NCBI RefSeq assembly: GCF_003050905.1 | Contig: NZ_QAOT01000004.1 | Direction: 5' to 3' (one strand) | From: Cereibacter_A azotoformans | GTDB taxonomy: Bacteria > Pseudomonadota > Alphaproteobacteria > Rhodobacterales > Rhodobacteraceae | Length of the DNA: 64,000 nt | In this document: positions 1 to 7,034 of the stretch, one piece after another | How the letters are laid out: each line of letters begins with the position of its first letter | How positions within the stretch are numbered: position 1 is the first letter of the stretch | The notes under the pieces: generated by a model | Database searches by the model: none | What the model saw: the letters and a program-made list of their open reading frames with translations, nothing else | Told to the model about the DNA's origin: nothing | Made by a program: the position numbers and the translations under genes

Positions 1-557
1 TCGCCGTCGCCATGCCCGATCGCCAGCGGCGAGCCCTTGCGGGCGGCAATCAGCAGATCGTCCTCACCCTCGAAGAGAAAGCAGAGCGCGAAGGCTCCCG
101 TCAGGCGCGAGAGCGTCGCGGCCGCGGCCTCGCGCGGGGTCAGGCCGCGGGCCATGTGCATCTGCGTGAGCAGGGCCACGGTCTCGGTGTCGGTCTGGCT
201 TTCGAACCCGCAGCCGGCTTCGGCCAGTTCGGCGCGCAGCTCGCGGAAGTTCTCGATGATGCCGTTGTGGACGACCGCGACCGGGCCCGCGCGGTGGGGA
301 TGGGCGTTGGTGACGGTCGCGGCGCCGTGCGTGGCCCAGCGGGTGTGGCCGATCCCGCTCTTGCCGGCGAGAGGCTCGTGCACCAGAAGGTCCGAGAGAT
401 TGACGAGCTTGCCCACCGCGCGGCGGCGGTCGAGCTTGCCGCCGTTCACGGTGGCGATGCCGGCCGAGTCATAGCCGCGATATTCCAGACGCTTCAGCGC
501 CTCGACCAGAAGGGGCGCGACCTCGTGGTTGCCAAGGACGCCGACGATCCCGCACAT
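1..557 (-). CDS. glmS: glutamine--fructose-6-phosphate aminotransferase, N-terminal part (truncated by window edge)
   Basis: Makes glucosamine-6-phosphate from fructose-6-phosphate and glutamine, the entry step to UDP-GlcNAc for peptidoglycan and lipopolysaccharide. About 185 residues are visible, covering the class II glutamine amidotransferase domain. The protein starts MCGIVGVLGN, with Cys2 as the expected N-terminal nucleophile after Met removal, followed by RLEYRGYDSAGIA and the GHTRWATHG motif. The isomerase (SIS) half lies beyond position 1. The start ATG shares one base with the glmU stop (TGATG), so the two genes are translationally coupled. The family assignment is secure from these motifs. 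Confidence 0.97.
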   Translation of the reverse strand, partial: MCGIVGVLGNHEVAPLLVEALKRLEYRGYDSAGIATVNGGKLDRRRAVGKLVNLSDLLVHEPLAGKSGIGHTRWATHGAATVTNAHPHRAGPVAVVHNGIIENFRELRAELAEAGCGFESQTDTETVALLTQMHMARGLTPREAAAATLSRLTGAFALCFLFEGEDDLLIAARKGSPLAIGHGDG

Positions 558-1921
558 CAGTTCGTTCCCTTCTTGCTTGCGTCCCTTGCGGCGCGGAACA
601 TCTCCATCAGCCGCGTGGCCAGACCGGGTTTCGTCACCTGCCGCGCCCGGCCCACGGCCAGCGCCTCGGCGGGAACATCCTCGGTGATGACCGAGCCCGA
701 AGCCGTCATCGCGCGCGCCCCGACGCTGACCGGTGCCACCAGCATCGTGTCCGAGCCGATGAAGGCATGGGCGCCGATCTCGGTCCGGTGCTTGTTCACC
801 CCGTCGTAGTTGCAGGTCACCGTGCCCGCGCCGATGTTGGTGTGCTCGCCCACATGCGCGTCGCCAAGGTAGGTGAGGTGGCCCACCTTCACCCCCTCGT
901 CGAGCACCGCATTCTTGATCTCGACGAAGTTGCCGACATGCACATCCTCGGCCAGTTCCGCACCCGGACGCAGGCGGGCGAAGGGCCCGACCGTCGCCCC
1001 GCGCGAGATGTGGCAGCCTTCCAGATGGCAGAAGGCCCGGATCTCGGCGCCGGACTCGACCGTCACTCCGGGGCCGAAGACCACGTTCGGTCCCACGATC
1101 GCGTCGCGGCCCAGGAAGGTGTCGAGCGCGAAGAAGACCGTGTCGGGCGCGGTGAGCGTCACCCCGTCCTCGAGCGCCGCGGCGCGGGCCCGACTCTGGA
1201 ATTCCGCTTCGGCGGCAGCCAGTTGCGCGCGGGTGTTCACGCCGAGCGTCTCGGCCTCGTCGCAGATGGCCACGCCGGCCGACAGGCCCTTGGCCCGCGC
1301 GAGGGCCACCACGTCCGTCAGGTAATATTCGCCCGCGGCATTGGCGTTGCCCACTTCCGAGACGAGCGAGAAGAGAAGATGCGTTTCCGCGCAGATCACG
1401 CCGGAATTGCAAATGGTTATCGCGCGCTCTTCATCCGTGGCGTCCTTCCATTCCACGATCCGGTCGAGGTCTTCGCCGCGGGTGACGAGGCGGCCGTAGC
1501 GGCCGGGGTCGGCGGCCTCGAAGCCCAGCACGACCACCGCGTGACGCGCCCGCATCTCGATCATCCGCTCGAGCGTCTCGGGCCGGATGAAGGGCGTGTC
1601 GCCATAGAGCACCACCACCTCTCCCGGCGCATCGGCCAGAAGCGGGGCTGCCTGGGCGACGGCGTGGGCCGTCCCGAGCTGTTCGGCCTGCACCACGACC
1701 TCGACCGTCTCGTCGAAGGCCCGCGCGGCACGGGCGACCTGTTCGGCGCCGTGTCCTGCGACAACCACCACGCGCTCGGGCTCGAGCGACTGGCCGGCCC
1801 GCAGCGCATGGTGCAGCATGGGCGCGGCGCCGACGCGGTGCAGCACCTTGGGCAGGTCCGAGTTCATCCGGGTGCCCTGTCCGGCAGCGAGAACGATCAG
1901 CGAAACGGTCGGACGGCTCAT
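557..1921 (-). CDS. glmU: bifunctional UDP-GlcNAc pyrophosphorylase / glucosamine-1-phosphate N-acetyltransferase
   Basis: Acetylates glucosamine-1-phosphate and then couples it to UTP, giving cytoplasmic UDP-GlcNAc. The N-terminal nucleotidyltransferase domain has the signature LAAGQGTRM (residues 11-19) followed by K25. The C-terminal half, from about residue 250, has the hexapeptide periodicity of a left-handed beta-helix acyltransferase, including the HVGNFVEIKNA and GAGTVTCNYDG segments. The 454-residue length is normal. I chose the Met of MSRPTVSL because AAGGAAAGGG lies just upstream; an ATG nine codons earlier gives a non-conserved extension. It is upstream of and coupled to glmS, so both amino-sugar steps are in one unit. 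Confidence 0.97.
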   Translation of the reverse strand: MSRPTVSLIVLAAGQGTRMNSDLPKVLHRVGAAPMLHHALRAGQSLEPERVVVVAGHGAEQVARAARAFDETVEVVVQAEQLGTAHAVAQAAPLLADAPGEVVVLYGDTPFIRPETLERMIEMRARHAVVVLGFEAADPGRYGRLVTRGEDLDRIVEWKDATDEERAITICNSGVICAETHLLFSLVSEVGNANAAGEYYLTDVVALARAKGLSAGVAICDEAETLGVNTRAQLAAAEAEFQSRARAAALEDGVTLTAPDTVFFALDTFLGRDAIVGPNVVFGPGVTVESGAEIRAFCHLEGCHISRGATVGPFARLRPGAELAEDVHVGNFVEIKNAVLDEGVKVGHLTYLGDAHVGEHTNIGAGTVTCNYDGVNKHRTEIGAHAFIGSDTMLVAPVSVGARAMTASGSVITEDVPAEALAVGRARQVTKPGLATRLMEMFRAARDASKKGTN

Positions 1922-2021
1922 GGGCACCCTTTCCTTTGCGATGCGCACCTTTTAACGGGGAATGGCCAAGCCGCAAGCTCGCGGCCATCACACTCTTTTA
2001 CCGGCTGTTTCAGGAGGCACG

Positions 2022-2735
2022 ATGCGCACCGATCCCCAAGACGGCCCGCAGCCCGCGCCCGGCGGCACCCTTCGCACGGTGGTGTTCGATCTCGACGGGA
2101 CGCTGGCCGACACGAGCGCCGATCTCATCGCCTCGGCCAATGCCTGTTTCCGGGCCCTGGGCCGGGGGGAACCGCTCGATCCGCTGAAGGATGCGCTGAC
2201 GGCCTTTCACGGCGGCCGCGCGATGCTGAGGCTCGGCTTCGAGAGGCTGGAGGGGCGCTGGTCCGAGGCCGACATCGACCTGCATTACCCGATCCTGCTC
2301 GAGAACTACCGCTGTGCGATCGACGTGCATACGACCCTCTATCCGGGTGCGCGGGACGCGGTGGAGCGGCTGAGGGCCGAGGGCTTTGCCACCGCCGTCT
2401 GCACCAACAAGCCCGAGGCCCTGGCCGAGACGCTGCTCGGCCTCATGGAGATCCGGCATCTGTTCGACGCGATGATCGGCGCGGACACGCTGCCCGTGCG
2501 CAAGCCCGATCCCGCGCCCTATGTCGCCGCGGTCGAAAGGGCGGGCGGCTCGGTCGCGCGTTCGATGCTGGTGGGCGACACGCGCACGGACCGCGAGACG
2601 GCGCGGGCGGCGGGGGTGCCGGTCGCGCTGGTGACCTTCGGGCCGAGCGGCCGGGACGTGGCCGCCCTCGGGCCCGAGGCGCTGCTCGATCATTTCGACG
2701 ATCTGCCCGCGCTGGCAACCCGCCTGCTGGGCTGA
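2022..2735 (+). CDS. gph: HAD-family phosphatase, phosphoglycolate phosphatase-like
   Basis: Predicted cytoplasmic phosphatase of the haloacid dehalogenase superfamily, probably acting on 2-phosphoglycolate or a similar small phospho-ester. Motif I is FDLDGTLADT with nucleophile Asp23 and Asp25. Motif II is the CTNK segment, motif III lies near KPDPAPY, and motif IV is LVGDTRTD. The 237-residue length and alpha-helical cap fit Gph proteins. The start is placed at the ATG preceded by AGGAGG; an in-frame ATG 20 codons earlier lacks such a site. It is divergent from glmU with a short shared promoter region. Substrate is inferred from family only. Confidence 0.85.
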   Translation: MRTDPQDGPQPAPGGTLRTVVFDLDGTLADTSADLIASANACFRALGRGEPLDPLKDALTAFHGGRAMLRLGFERLEGRWSEADIDLHYPILLENYRCAIDVHTTLYPGARDAVERLRAEGFATAVCTNKPEALAETLLGLMEIRHLFDAMIGADTLPVRKPDPAPYVAAVERAGGSVARSMLVGDTRTDRETARAAGVPVALVTFGPSGRDVAALGPEALLDHFDDLPALATRLLG

Positions 2736-2751
2736 GGCCCGCCGGCAATCC

Positions 2752-3207
2752 TTACTCCTGCCGCGCGCGCCAGAGCGGGACGGTCGAGATCGACATCTTG
2801 GCCGAGCCTTCCGCCAATTCCCGCGCATGGACGAGATAGATCAGCGTGTCGTTGGGCTCGTCATAGATCCGCGTGATCCTGAGCGACTTCAGCACGAGCG
2901 AGCGGCTCGCCTTGAAGATCTCCTCGCCGTCCCGCGACCGGTCGATGTCGCCCACCGTGACGGGGCCGGTCTGGCGGCAGGCGATCGAGGCGTTGGACGG
3001 ATCCTCGAACCAGTTGCCCTGCCTTAGCCGGTCGATCACCGATCGGTCGAAATAGGCGATGTGGCAGGTGACGCCCTGCACCTGCGGATCGGGGATCGCC
3101 TCGATCAGGATGTCGTTGCCGACCCAGTCCACGCCGACCTCGCCCACCACCTCGGCGCCCGCGGGGCCTGCCAGCATCAGCGCCAGCGCCATCCAGACAT
3201 GTTTCAT
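2752..3207 (-). CDS. creA: CreA-like exported protein
   Basis: A 151-residue protein with an N-terminal signal peptide (MKHVWMALALMLAGPAGA, cleavage likely after the second Ala-x-Ala), so it should be periplasmic. The mature part matches the CreA family pattern: GNDILIEAIPDPQVQGVTCH, then FEDPSNASIACRQTGPV and VLKSLRITRIYDEPNDTLIYL. The biochemical function of CreA proteins is not established. It ends 16 bp from the convergent gph-like gene and shares no obvious operon with a neighbour. Confidence 0.87.
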   Translation of the reverse strand: MKHVWMALALMLAGPAGAEVVGEVGVDWVGNDILIEAIPDPQVQGVTCHIAYFDRSVIDRLRQGNWFEDPSNASIACRQTGPVTVGDIDRSRDGEEIFKASRSLVLKSLRITRIYDEPNDTLIYLVHARELAEGSAKMSISTVPLWRARQE

Positions 3208-3307
3208 TCACACCTCCTGCCTTGGCGTCGAGCATGGCGCAGTTCCGCCCGCCGCGCGAGGCCCTCGCACGCCGCACTTGACCGACTCGCGCCGGTCCGG
3301 CAAGAAA

Positions 3308-3321
3308 TGAACACACGTTCA
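3308..3321. promoter_or_regulatory. inverted repeat, candidate operator of the isovaleryl-CoA dehydrogenase gene
   Basis: TGAAC-ACAC-GTTCA is a perfect 5+5 inverted repeat lying 16 bases before the isovaleryl-CoA dehydrogenase start codon, immediately ahead of its ribosome-binding site (AAAGGG). Its architecture resembles TetR-family operators, but the cognate regulator is not in the window, so this is a positional inference. Confidence 0.4.
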
Positions 3322-3337
3322 ATAAAGGGCTCGCCGC

Positions 3338-4495
3338 ATGTTCCACGCTCCGATGACCTTCGACCTGGGCGACGAGATCGCCGCCCTCCGCGAGACCGTC
3401 CACGCCTGGGCGCAGGAGCGGGTGAAGCCCATGGCCGCCCGGATCGACCGCGAGAACGTCTTTCCGGCCGAGCTCTGGCGCGAGATGGGCGAGCTGGGCC
3501 TGCTGGGCATCACCGTGCCCGAGGAGTTCGGCGGCTCGGACATGGGCTATCTGGCCCACACGATCGCCGTGGAGGAGGTGGCGCGTGCCTCGGCTTCGGT
3601 CTCGCTCAGCTACGGGGCCCATTCCAACCTCTGCGTGAACCAGATCCGCCTGAACGGCAGCCCCGAGCAGCAGGCGCGCTACCTGCCCAGGCTCGTCTCG
3701 GGCGAGCATGTGGGGGCGCTCGCCATGTCCGAGGCGGGCGCGGGCTCGGACGTGGTGTCGATGAAGCTGAAGGCGGAAAAGCGGAACGGCTACTACGTCC
3801 TGAACGGCACGAAATACTGGATCACCAACGGGCCGGATGCGGATGTGCTGGTGGTCTATGCCAAGACCGACCCCGAGGCGGGGGCGAAGGGGATCACCGC
3901 CTTCCTGATCGAGAAGTCGATGAAGGGTTTCTCGACCTCGCCGCATTTCGACAAGGTGGGGATGCGGGGGTCCAACACGGGCGAATTGATCTTCGAGGAC
4001 TGCGAGGTGCCGTTCGAGAACGTCCTCGGCGCCGAGGGCAAGGGGGTTCGCGTCCTCATGTCGGGCCTCGATTACGAGCGGGTGGTGCTCTCGGGCATCG
4101 GCACGGGCATCCTTGCGGCCTGCCTCGACGAGGTGGTGCCCTACTGCCAGAGCCGCCAGCAGTTCGGCCAGCCGATCGGAAGCTTCCAGCTGATGCAGGG
4201 CAAGCTGGCCGACATGTATGTCGCGCTGAACACCGCACGGGCCTATGTCTATGAGGTGGCCCGCGCCTGCGACGCGGGGCGCGTGACGCGGGCGGATGCG
4301 GCGGGCTGCGTGCTCTATGCCTCGGAGCAGGCGATGGTGCAGGCCCATCAGGCGGTGCAGGCGCTCGGCGGGGCGGGCTTCCTGAACGATTCCGTCGTGA
4401 GTCGTCTTTTTCGGGATGCCAAGCTGATGGAGATCGGCGCCGGCACGTCCGAGATCCGCCGGATGCTCATCGGCCGCGAACTGATGGCGGGCTGA
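3338..4495 (+). CDS. ivd: isovaleryl-CoA dehydrogenase
   Basis: FAD flavoenzyme oxidising isovaleryl-CoA to 3-methylcrotonyl-CoA, the third step of leucine breakdown. The 385-residue protein has the acyl-CoA dehydrogenase layout: helical N-terminal domain, the AMSEAGAGSDV and YWITNG flavin/substrate motifs in the middle, and a helical C-terminal domain with QALGGAGFLND. Glu247 in the GLDYER motif is at the catalytic base position characteristic of isovaleryl-CoA dehydrogenases rather than short-chain enzymes. AAAGGG precedes the ATG. Downstream plus-strand genes supply the following pathway steps, which supports the substrate call. Confidence 0.93.
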   Translation: MFHAPMTFDLGDEIAALRETVHAWAQERVKPMAARIDRENVFPAELWREMGELGLLGITVPEEFGGSDMGYLAHTIAVEEVARASASVSLSYGAHSNLCVNQIRLNGSPEQQARYLPRLVSGEHVGALAMSEAGAGSDVVSMKLKAEKRNGYYVLNGTKYWITNGPDADVLVVYAKTDPEAGAKGITAFLIEKSMKGFSTSPHFDKVGMRGSNTGELIFEDCEVPFENVLGAEGKGVRVLMSGLDYERVVLSGIGTGILAACLDEVVPYCQSRQQFGQPIGSFQLMQGKLADMYVALNTARAYVYEVARACDAGRVTRADAAGCVLYASEQAMVQAHQAVQALGGAGFLNDSVVSRLFRDAKLMEIGAGTSEIRRMLIGRELMAG

Positions 4496-4554
4496 GCGGT
4501 GGCGCGGCGTGGCTCACCCCCCGCGGGCAGGAGTGTCGTGAACCGCCGGAGGAA

Positions 4555-4577
4555 CCGGCCCGGCCGAACCGGGCCGG
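4555..4577. terminator. GC-rich hairpin between convergent ivd and ompW
   Basis: CCGGCCCGG and CCGGGCCGG form a perfect 9 bp stem around a CCGAA loop. It lies between the stop codons of two convergent genes and is a likely shared terminator, although it has no T-tract on either side. Confidence 0.5.
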
Positions 4578-4585
4578 CCGCAGGA

Positions 4586-5194
4586 TCAGAATTTCCAGAT
4601 GTAGGACACGCCCACCACCACGGGATCGATCTCGGCCGTACCGAGGTCCCCGCCGTCGAGCGTCACGTCGCTGTCGATGTCCATCCAGCGGACGTCGGCG
4701 CGGATCGCGTTGCGGTCGTTCAGCCAGTAGTCGAAGCCCGCATGGACCGAGAGGCCCCAGCTGTCGTCAAGCTTCAGATCGCCGAGCGGGCTGCTTTCCT
4801 CGAAGAAGGTCACATAGGTCACGCCCGCCCCGATGAAGGGCGCGAAGGCGCCGCCAGTCGGGAAGTGATACTGCAGCGTCACCGTCGGCGGCAGGTGCTT
4901 GATCGAGCCGATGCCGGAGCCATCCACTTTCAGATCGTGCTTGAAGGGGGTGGCCGCGAGGATCTCGATCCCCAGATTGTCGCGGATGAAGTATTCGAAG
5001 GTGATCGTCGGCTGGATCTCGTTGCCCACCTCCAGATCGCCCGCGGTCAGCGTGCCGTTGTCGGACTTCGGCATCACGCTGCCGAGCCCGAGGCCGAAGG
5101 TCATCTCGCCGGCCGATTGCGCAGCGGCGGGCGCTGCGGCGAGGAGGGCGAGGCTTGCGGCGACGGCCGCGGGAATCATCGTGTGCATCTGCAT
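4586..5194 (-). CDS. ompW: OmpW-family outer membrane protein
   Basis: A small outer membrane beta-barrel, predicted as an 8-strand channel for small hydrophobic molecules from the OmpW family. The first ~26 residues form a signal peptide ending AAAQS. The rest alternates short amphipathic strands, with typical OmpW patches TFEYFIRDNLGIEILAATPF, PFIGAGVTYVTFF and the terminal VVVGVSYIWKF, ending in the aromatic residue expected for barrel insertion. Length 202 is normal. The gene lies on the opposite strand inside the leucine catabolism cluster. An FNR-type box sits 53 bases upstream of its start, suggesting oxygen control. Confidence 0.88.
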   Translation of the reverse strand: MQMHTMIPAAVAASLALLAAAPAAAQSAGEMTFGLGLGSVMPKSDNGTLTAGDLEVGNEIQPTITFEYFIRDNLGIEILAATPFKHDLKVDGSGIGSIKHLPPTVTLQYHFPTGGAFAPFIGAGVTYVTFFEESSPLGDLKLDDSWGLSVHAGFDYWLNDRNAIRADVRWMDIDSDVTLDGGDLGTAEIDPVVVGVSYIWKF

Positions 5195-5246
5195 ACCCTG
5201 GAGTTACCGATGCGGGTGACCCTCGCCCCTCCGTGGCCCGATGACC

Positions 5247-5260
5247 TTGATTTGCGTCAA
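5247..5260. promoter_or_regulatory. FNR/FnrL-type binding box upstream of ompW
   Basis: TTGAT-TTGC-GTCAA matches the FNR consensus TTGAT-N4-ATCAA at 9 of 10 defined positions. It lies in the 137 bp between the divergent ompW and methylcrotonyl-CoA carboxylase beta genes, 53 bases before ompW, which could place it near -41 of an ompW promoter. E. coli ompW is known to be FNR-controlled. Effect on the divergent gene is unknown. Confidence 0.6.
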
Positions 5261-5331
5261 TGCCGTGCGGTGCTCCATGCGCCGCAGCCCGGCGGACACG
5301 CCGCCTGTTCCCCTCAGCCTCCGAGCCGCCC

Positions 5332-6936
5332 ATGAAACTCGCCTCCCGCATCCTGCCCTCGTCCGAGGCCTTCCGCGCCAACCGCGCGCATCATCTGGCG
5401 CTGATCGCCGAGACGGCCGCGGTTGCGGCCCGCGCGGCTCAGGGGGGCGGTGCGGCCGCCCAGGCGCGGCACGCCGCACGAGGCAAGCTGCCCCCGCGCG
5501 AGCGGGTGGCCGGGCTTCTCGATCCAGGCTCGCCGTTTCTTGAGATCGGGGCCTTTGCGGCCAACGGCATGTATGAGGATGCCGCCCCCTGCGCGGGCGT
5601 CATCGCCGGCATCGGCCGGGTGCACGGGCAGGAGGTGATGGTCGTGTGCAACGACGCCACCGTGAAGGGCGGCACCTACTATCCGATGACGGTCAAGAAG
5701 CACCTCCGCGCGCAGGAGATCGCCGCCGAATGCCGTCTGCCCTGCGTCTATCTGGTGGATTCCGGCGGGGCGAACCTTCCCAACCAGGACGAGGTCTTCC
5801 CCGACCGCGACCATTTCGGCCGCATCTTCTACAACCAGGCGCAGATGAGCGCCGCGGGAATTCCCCAGATCGCCGTCGTCATGGGCTCCTGCACCGCGGG
5901 CGGCGCCTATGTGCCCGCCATGTCCGACGTCACGATCATCGTCCGAAACCAGGGCACGATCTTCCTCGCCGGCCCCCCTCTCGTGAAGGCCGCCACCGGC
6001 GAGGTGGTCTCGGCCGAGGATCTCGGAGGCGGCGATGTCCACACCCGGCTGTCGGGTGTGGCCGACTATCTGGCCGAGGATGACGCCCACGCCCTCGCGC
6101 TCGCGCGCCGGGCGCTGCAAAGCCTGAACCGGACCCGTCCGCCTTCGGTTGCCTGGGCCGTCCCCGAAGAGCCCGCCCACGACCCGGAGGAGATCCTGGG
6201 CCTCGTTCCGGCCGACCTGCGCACCCCCTGGGACATCCGCGAGCTGATCGCGCGGCTGGTGGACGGCTCGCGCTTCGACGAGTTCAAGCCGCGATTCGGC
6301 GAGACGCTGGTCACGGGCTTTGCGCATCTCATGGGTTGCCCGGTGGGGATCGTCGCCAACAACGGCGTCCTCTTCTCCGAGGCCGCCATCAAGGGCGCCC
6401 ATTTCGTCGAACTCTGCTCGCAACGCTCGATCCCGCTGGTCTTCCTGCAGAACATCACGGGCTTCATGGTGGGCCGCCGCTACGAGAACGAGGGCATCGC
6501 CCGCCACGGCGCCAAGATGGTGACGGCCGTGGCCACCACCGCCGTCCCCAAGATCACGATGATCGTGGGCGGCTCCTTCGGGGCCGGAAACTACGGCATG
6601 GCGGGGCGCGCCTATTCCCCGCGCTTCCTCTGGACATGGCCCAACGCGCGCATCTCGGTCATGGGGGGCGAGCAGGCGGCGGGCGTCCTCGCCACCGTCC
6701 GGCGCGACGCGATCGAGCGGCAGGGCGGGGCGTGGAGCGCCGAAGAGGAGGCCGCCTTCAAACGCCCCACCATCGAGATGTTCGAGCGCCAGAGCCACCC
6801 GCTCTACGCCTCGGCCCGGCTCTGGGACGACGGGATCGTGGACCCGCGCAAGAGCCGCGAGACGCTCTTCCTCTCGCTCTCGGCCGCCCTCAACGCCCCC
6901 ATCGCGCCGACGCGCTTCGGCCTCTTCCGGATGTGA
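5332..6936 (+). CDS. mccB: methylcrotonoyl-CoA carboxylase, carboxyltransferase (beta) subunit
   Basis: Transfers the carboxyl group from carboxybiotin to 3-methylcrotonyl-CoA, giving 3-methylglutaconyl-CoA. The 534-residue protein has two crotonase-fold carboxyltransferase halves: an N-terminal half with DSGGANLPNQDEVFPDRDHFG and GSCTAGGAYVPAMSD, and a C-terminal half with LQNITGFMVGRRYENEGIARHG and GGSFGAGNYGMAGRAY. These match methylcrotonyl- rather than propionyl-CoA carboxylases. The start at MKLASRILPSSEAF fits the family N-terminus; the reading frame is open about 24 codons further upstream. The alpha subunit gene follows after 98 bp. Confidence 0.94.
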   Translation: MKLASRILPSSEAFRANRAHHLALIAETAAVAARAAQGGGAAAQARHAARGKLPPRERVAGLLDPGSPFLEIGAFAANGMYEDAAPCAGVIAGIGRVHGQEVMVVCNDATVKGGTYYPMTVKKHLRAQEIAAECRLPCVYLVDSGGANLPNQDEVFPDRDHFGRIFYNQAQMSAAGIPQIAVVMGSCTAGGAYVPAMSDVTIIVRNQGTIFLAGPPLVKAATGEVVSAEDLGGGDVHTRLSGVADYLAEDDAHALALARRALQSLNRTRPPSVAWAVPEEPAHDPEEILGLVPADLRTPWDIRELIARLVDGSRFDEFKPRFGETLVTGFAHLMGCPVGIVANNGVLFSEAAIKGAHFVELCSQRSIPLVFLQNITGFMVGRRYENEGIARHGAKMVTAVATTAVPKITMIVGGSFGAGNYGMAGRAYSPRFLWTWPNARISVMGGEQAAGVLATVRRDAIERQGGAWSAEEEAAFKRPTIEMFERQSHPLYASARLWDDGIVDPRKSRETLFLSLSAALNAPIAPTRFGLFRM

Positions 6937-6987
6937 TCCGTGGGCAGCGCGCATCCTTTCATTCTGGCAGAAATATCCTCGGGGGGT

Positions 6988-7010
6988 GCGGGGGGCAGAC
7001 AGCCCCCCGC
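6988..7010. repeat. strong hairpin between mccB and mccA
   Basis: GCGGGGGGC and GCCCCCCGC form a perfect 9 bp stem around AGACA in the 98 bp mccB-mccA gap. Just upstream is the small palindrome TTCTG-G-CAGAA (6962-6972) and ATATCCTCGGGGGG. The combination looks like a dispersed intergenic element that I recall from Rhodobacterales genomes; that family membership is recollection, not demonstrated here. It may modulate readthrough into mccA. Confidence 0.5.
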
Positions 7011-7034
7011 GGCCGGCCCGGAAGGCGAGGTCCG

